Source: Adiantum capillus-veneris
Lineage: Eukaryota > Streptophyta > Polypodiopsida > Polypodiales > Pteridaceae
Assembly: GCA_014529385.2 (NCBI GenBank)
Contig: CM043959.1
Coordinates: 16,183,309 to 16,247,308 of the forward strand
Reading direction: 5' to 3'
DNA length: 64,000 bases
Shown here: in pieces, positions 45,001 through 56,907 of the stretch
Layout of the letters: each line of letters opens with the position of its first letter
Numbering within the stretch: position 1 is the stretch's first letter
The notes under the pieces: generated by a model
Database searches by the model: none
What the model saw: only the letters and a program-made list of their open reading frames with translations
Told to the model about the DNA's origin: nothing
Made by a program: the position numbers and the translations under genes

Positions 45001-47184
45001 TCTATTTGCCATCATACGTTTGATCATTAAACAATCCTTAGCTTGGTGACCATACCTACCACATGCGTTGCAAGTTCCATTAAATTTTACTCTAAACGTA
45101 GGGCACTCACTAGTGCTATGTGGACCTAAGCAAATGGAACACCATTGTTGCTCCCTTCTTGGATACATGTGACTATTTTGAGGGGGTCGATTATCCTTAA
45201 GAGACTCTTGGATTGCCTTGGTGAGGTCTGTCAAGAATGTCTCAAATACCTTTGGCTCATTGGCAATGGGCTTTGCAGTCATGGGTTCATACTCAATGGC
45301 TTGTGAGCTAGTGGATCTCGTGTCAGTAGACACCCTCATGCCTGCTATCATCAAGTTGTCCTCTAGTTGGATTGCATTGGCAGTGACATCTTCCCAGGTT
45401 GTGATACCTCTAATCACTAGTCCATTATAGATTCCTTCATTCCTCAACCCTCGAATGAATCGATCAAGCAGTTGGTTATTGTTGAAGCGCTCATTTACAG
45501 GGCAACGAGAGTTTAAGTGCTTTAGACGACTAATGAAGTCCCTTACTGACTCTCCTTCCTTACGTTCGGCCTTCTGTAGCTGAGATGCTACACCCCAAAG
45601 CACACCTTCTCGTATGTACTCCTTTAGAAACAACCTTCGAAGGGTAGGGTAGATTGTTTTCTCGTCCACCCTTAGGGTTCTATACCAATCTCCAGCCTTC
45701 CCACTTAATGTCAAGCTTAAGGCATTGCACTTATGTAGTTCGTTGCGTTCCCCTAAGGAATCACATACTTGTTCAAACACTTCAATGTGTTTTCTAGCAT
45801 CTTCGTCCCCATTGAATTTTTGCGTGAGTTTGGCAATTTGTACTGCCTTACTTCTAGGCTCTCTATCAGATGCATGATGCATATTTTCCGCGATAGATCG
45901 ACCTATGGTTTGAGAAAACGCTGCCAAGTCACCTATGTGAGGAGGTAGGGCCAGTGGAGGTACTCTTGGAATCATATGTGGGAGAGGAACGGGTACCGGT
46001 CTTGGCATATGTGTGGATGATGCAGGATATGGAACATAACCGGGCATAGGTCCACTCGGATAAGAGCTAGGGAGCGGCACTCGAGGAGCATAAGCAAGTG
46101 GTACAATTGGAGGTGTGGGGGCCATGTGTGCATAAGGGGCTAGAGGCACATATGGTCGAGGCCCCATATTAGGTACTACGACACTAGGTAGTGGCACTGC
46201 GCTAACCGTAGATGTCATCGGTACATTCTCTGTCAGGCTTATCCCTGTGTTTTCCTTGATAGAGGGTTGAGCCAAGTTAGGGAAGCTAAAGTTTTCGCTC
46301 GGAGGCTCAGATTGCATAGAGACCCCAGGTGAAATGACGTAAGATGGGTCCATGGGGCTCATTAGAGGAGTCTCCATTTGTGATAGAGTAGGCTGTTGAG
46401 TCTTGCTCGTATCCAGAAATCTCATGGGGCCGGTTGAGAGTATATTTACCCCTCGGTTTTGCCTTTCTGATTGAATAATGCCATGGATAACATTACAGAT
46501 CATTTTCTGTTGATCTTCGATGCTCGTGGCACTAGAGGTGGATTGTACAATCTCTATCCATCCTACATGGTAGGCGTGGCCAGAGTGTAGATCCGTCAAC
46601 ACCTCAGTGTGGAGGTCGTATGTCCAATGATCATTAATGAACAATCCTTCTAGAGTCGACGTGTTAACGGTTTCTTGTGAGGTAGAAGCAATGTTGCTCC
46701 CCGTGGTTTTACTTGTCACCAACGGTACTCTAGAGGGAACTTCTGAAGGAGGCAGCTCAACAGGGCCTTCTTGGTAAGAAGTTGGTAGGATATCCACATG
46801 GACACTCTTTGGGGGTGTGGGGTCCACGTGCGATGTGAAAGGAGATTCCACTTCCCCACCCCCTTCGCGTGCTTCATCTGCATCAGGTTCCGAGCGAGTA
46901 GCTCTACCTAATGTTTCCATGAAACGGCTAAACATACTAGTACTAGGCTGTGGAGCTTCGGGAGGTGCATGGCCTTCTCTCTCAGTGTTTTGGTTAGGGT
47001 ATGCTTCCATGATTTCTGAGTCGGAGGAGGAATCACTAGCGGCTATTTTAGGGTCTTGGGTGGTGCTACCTTGTGTCCCCGCTGAGGGTCTAGAGCTTAT
47101 CGTGGATGGGTAATGGGTGTCCGTATGAACAGAGGCACCCTCAATATGCTCGTGTTCTAGCACCCGCCCAGAGCGTAAGTGCAT
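42091..47184 (-). CDS. Gag-protease polyprotein, 1,697 codons, intact
   Basis: One open frame. Residues 1-320: disordered, acidic/serine-rich. 325-416: proline-rich repeats of VPLAP type. 445-615: Gag capsid domain (GKAGDWYRTL, LFLKEY, LLDRFIRGL). 682-719: two zinc knuckles, CSICLGPHSTSEC and the standard CNACGRYGHQAKDC. 857-907: CYECGGPHRVAEC and CNRCGIDHLIAQC. Three of the four have x3 instead of x4 before His. 960-1075: basic nuclear-type region. 1280-1400: retropepsin with LDGGAG (D-G-G for D-T/S-G), then ILGRPF. 1505-1620: four W(V/I)PK motifs in a basic context. Its large size, no stop and no pol point to a recently active non-autonomous element whose Gag and protease may serve particles in trans. 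Confidence 0.92.
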   Translation of the reverse strand: MHLRSGRVLEHEHIEGASVHTDTHYPSTISSRPSAGTQGSTTQDPKIAASDSSSDSEIMEAYPNQNTEREGHAPPEAPQPSTSMFSRFMETLGRATRSEPDADEAREGGGEVESPFTSHVDPTPPKSVHVDILPTSYQEGPVELPPSEVPSRVPLVTSKTTGSNIASTSQETVNTSTLEGLFINDHWTYDLHTEVLTDLHSGHAYHVGWIEIVQSTSSATSIEDQQKMICNVIHGIIQSERQNRGVNILSTGPMRFLDTSKTQQPTLSQMETPLMSPMDPSYVISPGVSMQSEPPSENFSFPNLAQPSIKENTGISLTENVPMTSTVSAVPLPSVVVPNMGPRPYVPLAPYAHMAPTPPIVPLAYAPRVPLPSSYPSGPMPGYVPYPASSTHMPRPVPVPLPHMIPRVPPLALPPHIGDLAAFSQTIGRSIAENMHHASDREPRSKAVQIAKLTQKFNGDEDARKHIEVFEQVCDSLGERNELHKCNALSLTLSGKAGDWYRTLRVDEKTIYPTLRRLFLKEYIREGVLWGVASQLQKAERKEGESVRDFISRLKHLNSRCPVNERFNNNQLLDRFIRGLRNEGIYNGLVIRGITTWEDVTANAIQLEDNLMIAGMRVSTDTRSTSSQAIEYEPMTAKPIANEPKVFETFLTDLTKAIQESLKDNRPPQNSHMYPRREQQWCSICLGPHSTSECPTFRVKFNGTCNACGRYGHQAKDCLMIKRMMANRPPVAWTDAPRAPVLMPTPPVEQLPQHMVPRSQNVVQATPLPPPVLGPQPPHPRVAPMNQVGCEPSNAYADGCEEEIDTSIAYGLDTLEECPIYYMEDCWGQVKPVYQAAALASRGQNINTQARRPPLQCYECGGPHRVAECPIRLQKNAAQMQMNQGSTSAMPILTCNRCGIDHLIAQCPYNPNAPKITPLNLVEIASVTSPIPPVAPAYAITRSMLQGPRHILEERDTASVIQAKKKKTRRKKSQNTENSKPSSKTNIGTGDDPVYMNDLEDDSDSVETMETRTNTTKGKTDKENRNMEPNENRIRENHKEPLKTPQVFPNPIQDPQDKPQGQKGKNRKKKIGTYPNPVDEIEQVKHLRGLVEETQRKLEPEPMHIKIHDTVFPTQVHPPHMNHRPLAISSIIQEGSEDRTSESEHTPFLLERMFNEGIPDPIEEYEIPSSPVPSQGPTPCKTPMNVAKLVDFMSSEIRTTIIAKLYGDPELFLALRAFLNGELRTGLPQFAQPNRPDSIMIDEENHVQSLDLDGHESVIEVPINELGQYFEGDESNATLPITTKGLTIKGILDGGAGVSIVTKDCWESMGKPRLSVTNIVVKMANGTIAKPMGMLKDLKIKVLGHKVRHTFIVMDFSKHLMSYEMILGRPFMREAQMVHDWSKNHVYLQFQDSVLRVDLVTGKVHPLGSKTIIDHRSDTTVHSAPLQYCYTCKKDTDIGQDSPYMDVLPGMTESDNVDWVHLASTIDTWGNRGTTWVTPEGDEMHVPLNMLQAMHIASDKTHPKVTKKTYKWVPKASLATIASAKKQKPCKKCTTRSKKSKKMLRWIPKRLLEAQGYYQGNDQIWVPKRRLCSYLSPDPSEPNPVVPKRINDHGKKKITECYTPAPELVWVPKKERFVPPSSGRGESHEDSSSSCNTSIEVKASTQPPSIVVDLNEATKESTPPSVQESPNEPLQVRSWESTLPPLQLDEAPRVIEN

Positions 47185-48218
47185 GTGCTTTTGATACCCT
47201 AAGGTGTCAAAAAGCTGCTCTAGGAGGCCTTGTGACTAGTTTTTAGCGTGTTTTTTGTTTGTTTTTTTGCTAGATTTTTTAGAGCGTGTCGTGGAATGGG
47301 CCGTGTGATAGCTCAAAACGAGCGTATCGGTCAGAGGGTCGTGCCGTGCTTTACAGCCCTCCGTTTGGTCACTCTATGCCCTCGGAATCCCTAAAACTGT
47401 CAATTTTCAGTAGGGAACTACCCAAACTAGAAAGTCTAAGGGTGCAAGTGGGAAGAGAAAGGAGGAGAGTGGAGGACTTGTCCCACATGCTCTCATTCTC
47501 TCTTGAGGGAGTAGGGTATATATATAAGAGTGAGTCTAGTATATATCATAAGCCTGAGGACTGAGGCCTAGGCCTGGGCTTGGGCTTGGGCTTGGGCTTG
47601 GGCTTGGGAAAATGATCCCGATCTCGATCTATCTTTTATACAAACCAACCCGTCCGTTTTAAGACACACGTTTTTTATTTTCGAAAAAATTTCGCCGCCC
47701 GCTCGCTCGCGTTTTTAATTTCCGAATTTTTTTCCTTTTAAAAAAAAAAATTTTTCCAAAAAAAATTTTTTTTTTTTTCTAAAAAAACTTTTTTTTTCAT
47801 TTTTTTTTTTATTTTTTTTTTTGATGCAGAAAAACGCAGAAATTGAAAAAAACGCAGAAATTGCAGAAACTGCAGAAATTGCAGAAACTGCAGAAAATGC
47901 AGAAAAAACGCAGAAATTGCAGCAAATTCACAGAAATACAGAAAACTGCAGAAATTGACAGAAAATGCAGAAAAAACGCAGAAATTGCAGCAAGTTGACA
48001 GAAATGCAGAAAATTGCAGAATTTGAAAACGCCGAACTTGAAAATGCAGAAATTGCGGAAATTGAAAAACGCAGACAATAGCAGAAATTGGAACTTGACA
48101 GCAATTGCAGAAAACGCAAAAAACAGAAATCTCCCACACACTCCTTCCCTGCCTTTCCTATGATAGAAATTGCACCACAAGGAAGCGTAAAGTGCTAACC
48201 GAGCTTAGTGTAAGGCAT
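47185..48218 (-). repeat. Leader of gag-only element with repeated TTTCTGC and AGCCCA words
   Basis: Between primer site and ORF. 47822-48122 is a degenerate minisatellite: on the sense (minus) strand TTTCTGCAA/TTTCTGCG units recur every 9-15 bases, more than twenty times. 47574-47608 is (AGCCCA)n, about six units. 47736-47822 is an A/T homopolymer region. A repeated leader upstream of gag is where packaging and dimerisation signals sit, so a protein- or RNA-binding role is plausible. Short phenylalanine-rich frames across it are artefacts. Confidence 0.8.
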
Positions 48219-48237
48219 ATCCCCGGCAACGGCGCCA
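48219..48237 (-). promoter_or_regulatory. Primer-binding site, tRNA-Asp(GTC)
   Basis: The plus strand ATCCCCGGCAACGGCGCCA equals the 3' end of plant tRNA-Asp including CCA (from memory of the tRNA). It lies four bases inside the 5' LTR, the usual place for minus-strand priming. Confidence 0.88.
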
Positions 48238-48241
48238 AAAA

Positions 48242-48815
48242 TGTGCGCTCCTTGCCGCACTGTCGAAGCAAGGGACTTGCCGATACACCGTATGCGAGCC
48301 ACAAACGGCTCCAAGCACACAACAAGCCTAAACTAGCAAGCTCAAGAAAACAAAGGGTGTGTCACTCACCGCTCTACGCTCGCCTTCGTGGTGGATTCCT
48401 CGCCGCGATGAAGAAGAAGCTGCAGTCGTGCCGCGCTCAACCGCTTCGCCGCCGTCGTGCCTTCGTAATGCTCGATCGCACACACACTCTCCCTCTCTCT
48501 CTCTCTCACACACACACACACAAGGAGGTGAAGAAGAAGAAGATGGAGATGGAGCAAGAGCACTCTTCAATTGCACAAATGAGAGAATGAGTAAAAATTA
48601 GGTTTAGTTGGCTTTTATAGGAGCTCACCCCATTCACACTTGGGCGCCCATGCTTAACCAACTAATCCCTTGAATGTCCAAGTTAAAGTGCGCCTCTCAT
48701 CGGCGATCACTCTACCTTTCCCTATTGGACCGACAAGCCCGGTACCTGACTCTACCAAATACATAATACGCGTCCATCGTAGGTGATGGGTGTCCGTGTG
48801 CCGTGAGGGTTAACA
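48242..48815 (-). repeat. 5' LTR of the gag-only element
   Basis: 574 bp, TG...CA. TATA box CTATAAAAGC on the minus strand near 48611-48620 and an initiation region about 30 bases further on; the part after that contains a CT/CA run. Nearly identical to the 3' LTR. Confidence 0.95.
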
Positions 48816-48820
48816 CCTAG

Positions 48821-49036
48821 TTTCTACTCCTCTTAACCCCTTTAGAAAAGCACTCAAGCTCCTATACCCATGGCTCAAAAATCATTAATTGCAAGGAATA
48901 GAAGAGAGGGTCTTTCAACACCAAAACAGTACCGGCTCCTGTCAAGCTTCTAATAGCTCAATAACGGTTAAGCCATAGGCAAGCCCCTTAGGACTCCACT
49001 ATTAAGACCATAGCTCTTGATGGCAATGCCCCGTTA
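48821..49036 (-). other. Remnant of outer composite between gag and its 5' LTR
   Basis: Resumes the outer composite after the young insertion. No gene. The adjacent LTR lacks the roughly 700 bp that the left LTR has at this side, so a deletion removed the LTR end and probably the primer site. Confidence 0.55.
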
Positions 49037-50199
<1,163 letters not shown>

Positions 50200-51226
50200 C
50201 TTATTTGCAAAAACCTGGCTTGAAAAGCAACACAATTTCAAATATTTTGAAGGGAATTCACGTTGCTTAGTCAGTCCCCTAGTTTGATCATTGATAGGAT
50301 CACTAAGCACCTTAATATATTGGATATTCTCTTAAAACAGTCAATGTCCCTATAGTAGTTACCACATATAGACATCATAAACATAAATTCATATGGATAT
50401 ATGATGCCTCAAATGGAATATTCACCCCGTGACATTACCAACGATATCACCCTCTGCCTTGACCTTTATACTTTCTGAGTTTGAATTTGTGTGTGCAACT
50501 AAGCAAAAAATTTGTTCAAACTTCCTCAAGATCGATAATAACCCCTTTTGGTTATTAAAAAACTTCATCCAAGTGACTCTCAACTTACCTAGACAAATAT
50601 TTCATCTCTTAACTGTAGATATCACTCAATGCTATGAAAATATACCCCTGAATGGGGAATCAAGGTTGAAGTATATTCTAGAAAAGATGATCGGGATAGC
50701 ATTCAAACACACTAAGGAAAAAGGATTTCTTTACATCTTTCTCGCTAATAAACCTAGAAAAATTAATAAATCCCACTCATCCCATACCTCAACAATAGAT
50801 CTTTTTCCTCATCTACCCAAACTTTCTTAAATTAGAACCAACTTATGGTGAAGGTTTCACTACATCCTTTTGTTTCTTCTCCACCTCTGCTCAAGTCCTC
50901 AACTTTACAATTATGATGCGTAAACCCTATAATGGTAGCTTTGGCTATTGTTTCACCTGGAAACAAGATCTTTAAATATCTCATCCATTGAGTTTATCAA
51001 AAAGAAAAGTAACCGACCTCATAAAGCAGCTCTTAATAATTGCGTCAACCTCCTTTACTTGATCTTGTATTCTTCAATTGCTTCCTAGCTTGGGAAGACA
51101 TTAGGCTTCTTATACACAAATTTTGTCTTAATGTGTTTAGGAATAATGATCTAATTACTATAATCATCAAACTCGTTTCCCAACTTTAACTTACATTGCT
51201 TGCAATTTAGCATCTCTTTAATTAGG
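50200..51226 (+). pseudogene. Penelope-like reverse transcriptase part, copy Y
   Basis: Resumes after the gypsy composite. The 50429-50830 frame (133 codons) is the best preserved RT segment: FEFVCATKQKICSNF, then QIFHLLTVDITQCYENIPL (first catalytic Asp), then KGFLYIFLANKPRK. After a stop at 50828-50830 similarity continues in shifting frames (YGEGFTTSFCFF) to the hairpin at 51227. An RT lineage with D-I-x-x-C-Y-E-x-I-P is what I recall for green-lineage Penelope-like elements; a dedicated profile search is needed for the clade. Confidence 0.65.
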
Positions 51227-51255
51227 CAGTAGGCCCATGCACAATGGGCCTACTG
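51227..51255 (+). repeat. Perfect 12-bp stem hairpin at tail start, copy Y
   Basis: CAGTAGGCCCAT - GCACA - ATGGGCCTACTG; the same fold as 18163-18191 with a compensated outer pair. Confidence 0.85.
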
Positions 51256-53430
51256 TGCTGACCCATTGTGTATGGTTCCTGAGACAGGGCGAGTACACAA
51301 AAACACACACTTTCTTAACTATTGATACAGTTGTGGCTCTACACGAGAACAAGACCAACTTACAAGCTAAGTCTCACTACCTGATAGAATCGGCAATTTT
51401 TTCCAAAAAAAATCCTCCCATGGGTTGGGCAAGTACTCTATACACATAAGCAATCCGGGACCCCTTCTGATTTAAACTTAAATTTTTCCCCTTAAAGGGC
51501 ATCCGCGTAATTTTGGTGGGATAAACCCCTTCACTAGGTGAGTTTCTTACCTCTAAGTCCCCATATGACGCGGCCCTTCAATAGGCGCTTGGCCTCCCCT
51601 AGTAAATTCTACGTGTTAAAATGTCTTCCCTAATAGGCGTTCTTGGCTCATACTCCCCGCCCTTCTCTCTCAAAGAACTCTCTCTCTTTGCTTTACATGT
51701 GCACCAAGTGAGTAAAGGACTCCTCCTCTCTCCCATTGAGGTGGACATGGTGATTGTCGCCTGTATCATTATGCCTTCGGATTCTGGCATGTTGATGGAC
51801 AAAAGTGGAAGGGATTCTCCTTGTTGAACGCTACTAAGTACATCCATTGAAGTGGCTCCACTATTTAAACAAGGCGAAGGAGGCTCTATACCCCTCACTT
51901 AGCCTAGTCTTTTGTGTATTGTGTGTGTATGTGAAAGGGGGTTGTTTTTTTGGGCTTCCTCTACTCGATTGATTGTTGTATAGCTATGGAGTTGGTGGAA
52001 ATTGGGGGTACTTCTCAAGTCGGTAACTTACCAGGAACTTCTCATTTTTTATTTTCAAGTATAAGAGCTACTCTCACTTGGGTGGTGACGTAATTAATTT
52101 GAGCTTGGTTTTTTCTTGTTGCACTGTTTGCTTTTATATGGTATGCCTTGGTTTGCAAAAAAACTTTTTAATTATTGGTTGGGATTGTTGGCTTGGGGTT
52201 TATTGGCCACGAGCCATAGACCAGCCCGTTCATTTTTTTTGTTTTGTCTGCCTTTCTTAGATGACGCCATTGTACCAAGCTCTATAAATAAACTGATTTT
52301 TTGACAGAGTTTAGCTTGATATGATTTGACTTGAGAAAAAAACCATGTGGCTTGAGTTGGTAAGTGAAGATTGGGTGGTTAGACCGTTGTTGTTGGTGTC
52401 AAGATCAAACTAAGTGAATAACTATCTTTGATACTCTCGACCCAAGAAGGGCCTATCACAAATTTCTTATTGTTGGTTTTTGCGCACTATGTGTGTCATT
52501 TCTTGCTTTGGTTGGTGGTTGTTGTTTCATTGAGTACCTGGATGCATTGCTAAACGTAATGATGTTTTCGCCTTTAGGATACTATACTTATCACTATGGT
52601 TTCGATCATAAAACAATTGCTAATGGATTTTTTAGTGTGGCTTAATAGGCCTAGATGTGCTTGATACCCAAATATAAACAAAAGTCATGTATGGTTCTTC
52701 TAAGAGTTGTATCTAATGATGAAGTATAGACTACTACTGTCTGCCTGCCTGATGGTTTTTTTGAAACCATGTACACTTGGTTAACACTAGATGTGGTGTT
52801 TAATTTGCTACAACAAGAAAGAGGAGGACAACCTTGCAAAGAGTGTTATGGTGTTATAAGGCTGAGACATAAGTACAAAAAAATATTTGGGGTTAAAAAA
52901 AGGGGGGTATTAGGACACTTGGATCGGAAGGGGTGGGTGATGGCCTTCCGATCATAATGATATAAATATTAATATGTATTTAAGGTCTATTAAAAATAGG
53001 GCTATATAAAAAGTTACATATAACTACTACCATAATTTAAAAGGATAATACACACCTTGTACCTTACAAAAACATTTTTTTTAAGTTAAAAAAGCTATAA
53101 GCTAGACATGGATAACAACTCATATAGTCTGCTAACACCTGTAAAACACATTCAAGGCTAACATGCTTGTTGTCTTGTTTAGATGGATGCAGGTGAGGAC
53201 TTATCCTTTCTTGAAATTTTTTTGGCTTAAAGAAAATGTATGTCCTTGACATAGCAAGATCTTTTCATCTCATGAAACATACATTGTACTTCAACACTAG
53301 AATGAGACCTCATTCTTATAGCAATGTACAAAAATAGTTCTAAGATTGAGTTATTTTTGTACTAATCATTGTCACTTGTTTAAATCCACCTATCCTTTGA
53401 ATTGAAATGTTCATTTATGTTGTATTAATT
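51256..53430 (+). mobile_element. Non-coding tail, copy Y
   Basis: About 2.2 kb matching the W tail (4454-6600) to its end and the X tail for its first 1.5 kb. It includes the CTATTTAAACAAGG promoter-like stretch near 51863 and the block from ATAACTACTACC (53025) to ATGAAACATACATTG. No conserved frame between copies. Ends near a CA microsatellite. Confidence 0.72.
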
Positions 53431-53438
53431 AAGTAAAA

Positions 53439-53441
<3 letters not shown>

Positions 53442-53486
<45 letters not shown>
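53442..53486. repeat. (CA)n microsatellite
   Basis: About 22 CA units at the right edge of the tandem array. Confidence 0.96.
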
Positions 53487-53487
<1 letters not shown>

Positions 53488-56351
53488 GTTGTAGCTCGTT
53501 GGCTCGCTATATATAGCTCGTCGTAGAAAGGTTGAACCACGCCATTCTCGTGTACACACACACTCACAGTTGCAAGCTCACGCAAGCTTAAGTTGCTTCA
53601 TCTTTGCGCCACTGCAAAGACGACATTACATATATATGGATTAACAGACAAAGTATACATGCTATTTTATGTACAATCAAGCTAGCATGTATTCATAAAC
53701 TATGGAGCTAATTATCATAATTGAATAAGCCGCAATTGGCAATCCTCAATAATTTTGAGCCTACAACTTATAGCTGGAATTTTGGAAGGAATTATAAATT
53801 ACTCAGTCTACTTGGAACAAGTACTATCAAGGCCTGTCACCCACATGGCAGAGAACTTGATCACATTTGAAGCTAACTCATCTGCTTCGGCTACCCAAGT
53901 GGATTTGAACTTCAATTTTTGTCCTAAAAGCCTTGCTTTATTCAAACTTTTGCCTAAAATGGAGAACTTTGCATTTATACTTGGTTCTTTTAATCTAATT
54001 CATTGACCAATTTTTTAACATATAAAGTGCCAATTGCTTAGAATATACATTGTCTATAGAAATACAATTCTTATACATGAGTATTGATTGTCTTTTAGTT
54101 TTTTTGAGTTTTAACTAAATCTAAAACCATAAAACGATCACATTTATTTTTGAATCCTACTATGAATAGAATAAAAACTTTCATTATAGTAGAGCGGTAG
54201 AAATATGTCCTTTCCTCATTGACATGTGTTTTACAATTGCTAACCAAGCAGTTTACTAACCATATAATGGTTCGGAGTTCTAATAAAAAGAAAATCAAAC
54301 TAAAGAGTTTTAATGAGAAAATTAGGCACTAACTCCATTTAACATAGCCTTTTCTTTGTTGGAATGCTAATTTCATAGCCCTGAATGATAGAATATTCTC
54401 TTGCCAATACCTAGCTATGAATTATACCCTGGTAAATTTTGTTTACTTTTACATCACAAGACTAGAGTATCTACTCTTTGCTGCCATACATGGCTCTAGA
54501 CAAGAATCACATGTTGTCATAGAACATATTTGAATGCCTAGATAAGAGGGACATGGATGACATCCTATTGGGTCCGTCCTATGCTTGCATTCCATGCCTA
54601 AACGAACATGCTAATGATTTTTTTTGTTTGCATATTGGTTGCAGGTAAGTATTATGACTTCTTTTAACTTCGGATTCAAATGTTGTTCAATTAATCAGGA
54701 AACATCTACTGCTATTACTTCTTTTTTTTATTCTTAGATTTAATTAAGACATGAAAAATTTATTCAAATGTACATATATTTATTGGAAAAATTGTATGTA
54801 GGCATTTTTATGTACCTTTGTCTGTTCTCTTTTTGAAGTTTTTGATCGGGTTGTGAATAAAGTATATAGATTAATACTCTAGCACGCACACACACACACA
54901 AAGGTGATTGGACCTATTGTGAAAAAATTCTATCTCCACAGTTATTTGAAAGGCTTGTTTGGAACAAGGTGAAGAATCACAATAGCCAGTTAAGGAAATG
55001 TAATGAAAAAGTAGATGATAGTTGTGTTTGTAAAATTTATTTTTCCACAACAAATATTTTGAAAGGTTGCAAAGAGGGTATAAATTATAAAGGGAGTAAT
55101 AGATATATGGCAAAAGGTGACTAATAGGTCAAGTTATTTTAGTGGTATAATAACTTGATATCGAAGTATGATCAAATGACATAGATCATTGGATTATAGA
55201 AACATTTTGAAAAAATGATGGACCTAAGTAATTGTGTGGAAATTTAAATTGATAATAATAATATACCATAAAGATACCACTAATTAATGCCATTTTTCTT
55301 GCAACATTTTCTTGATCAAGTGTTACTTGTGACATGTATATATGAATTTTTCCTTTGAAATGTATTTTATCAATATTGGGAATGGCTACACGTAATCCCT
55401 AATAATAATACATGTTATACTAAACTAACAATGTGACATTTGCATTTTAAAACCAAAAGTTGAAAAAAGATTCTTAGTTGTGAAGAATTTATTTCATTTA
55501 AGGACAATTTATAAATTTTTAGATATAATTTTTTTATAAATGAAAAAAAAAATTTGTTTTAAATCAAAAATTTAAAAAGGAAGTCATTAGATCCTTAAAT
55601 TAAAGGACTCATTTACAAATTAAACAAAGAAAAAAAGAAAAGGAAGTCAAGTGAGCATTAAGTCAAGGACAAAGTTATAATGATGGAAAGACCATTTATA
55701 TGATAAAAACAAGATATAAGCTTTACAAAACTTTTCTTATATAAGAAAACAAAGAATTCAGGTATTCAGGTGAGCATTAAAAGAAGGGACCAAAATACAA
55801 TGATAGAAAGACTCATTTACCTTATAAAAGAAAGATATAATCTTTATAATACCTACAAAAGAGGACATGTGTCCACCATAGGTAACCTCTACATTAAAGG
55901 CCGAAAAACTGGACCATTTTTCCACCACAACGCTATGGCCTTGTACAGACCAATAAGATGTATATTCAATCTTTGTCTCTCTTTCTCTCTTAAAAGTTAG
56001 TGTAGCTATTATGAAAAAATTTCTAATTTCACTCTTATTGAAAAGGCTTGTTTGGCATAATGGGTGTAGCTAAAGTCTCTCTCTCACTCTCTAAGGTAAA
56101 TGCAGCGACTGTACCAAAAAAAGAAATCCATTGTTGAATAAAAGCCATTGTTTGGCATAATAGGTGTAGTCAAAGACTCTTTCTCTCTCTTTTTTCTAAA
56201 GAGAGAAAACATGTTTCTTCCAAAGTAGCACTCCTAAACAAAGTGTACGAGAAAATATGTAGAAACATTTCTGAAAATCTAAAATAAACTGGAATCAAGG
56301 GAGATTCTAGTTTGTTTGAGCTCATGCAAGTGGTAGTCTACACGGGAGTTG

Positions 56352-56352
<1 letters not shown>
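53487..56352. other. AT-rich spacer, no gene seen
   Basis: Stops in all frames every few tens of codons. A short direct duplication is present: AAGTCAAGTGAGCATTAAG...ATAATGATGGAAAGAC (55640-55735) recurs diverged at 55765-55845. The following block (GGACATGTGTCCACCAT...TATGGCCTTGTACAG, 55860-55950) resembles 59185-59275. These are old repeats of unknown type. Confidence 0.55.
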
Positions 56353-56412
<60 letters not shown>

Positions 56413-56420
56413 CCCCCCCC
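56353..56420. repeat. (CT)n followed by a C10 run
   Basis: A CT run of about 58 bp ends in ten Cs. Such pyrimidine/purine strands can form triplex DNA. Confidence 0.95.
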
Positions 56421-56851
56421 TGCCTCCCCATGCTAGAGTAGATCCTCACAAGAGCACAAAAACCTTCAGGTTACATTAACTGATTGGGAGAGATTTCCTT
56501 TTGAGATTGCCACAATGGATGCTTGGAGGTTGTCGTATTAAATTGAGCCAACCCACCAAATGTAGCAGGTGGAAAGTACATGGATTGTTGTTGAGATAGA
56601 GGAGTTGCAAGGACCATGTCTCAAGGTTTAGTGGCTTAGGAAAGTCCAGGGAGCAATTGATAGGCCATGTTGTGTAGCTAGTGGATAGTCTACCAGAGGT
56701 GATAGATTGGCACCACTGGACAAGGTCTTGATGCTACCACAGGAGGCATCGAATGATAATGGATGGCAATGAGATTTTTACTTACCCTCCCCTCCTCAAC
56801 TCTCCTCCATACCTACACTCCTCTTCTGTTTTGTGAGATGTTTGCATGATG

Positions 56852-56856
<5 letters not shown>

Positions 56857-56904
<48 letters not shown>
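56857..56904. repeat. (GA)n microsatellite
   Basis: About 24 GA units. The surrounding 56421-57303 is a purine-rich, non-coding stretch with AAGGTGAGG-type words. Confidence 0.95.

Positions 56905-56907
<3 letters not shown>

Larger units (their letters stand above)
39823..48820 (-). mobile_element. Young 8,988-bp LTR element with gag-protease only
   Basis: LTRs at 39828-40405 and 48242-48815, TG...CA, target duplication CCTAG (39823-39827, 48816-48820). Minus orientation: 5' LTR on the right, tRNA-Asp primer site, 1-kb leader with repeats, one frame of 1,697 codons (gag and protease), 1.7 kb of non-coding, purine tract, 3' LTR. No reverse transcriptase, RNase H or integrase in any frame, so it must be moved by another element. 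The LTRs differ only in microsatellite length (578 against 574 bp), so insertion was very recent. Confidence 0.93.

Noticed and set aside
42200-46000. Plus-strand frames opposite the gag-pro frame
   Set aside because: They are shadows of an intact 1,697-codon minus-strand frame.
47738-48180. Phe/Cys-rich frames in the leader (133 and 123 codons)
   Set aside because: They are the translation of the TTTCTGC minisatellite and A/T runs upstream of gag, on the sense strand but without a conserved protein.
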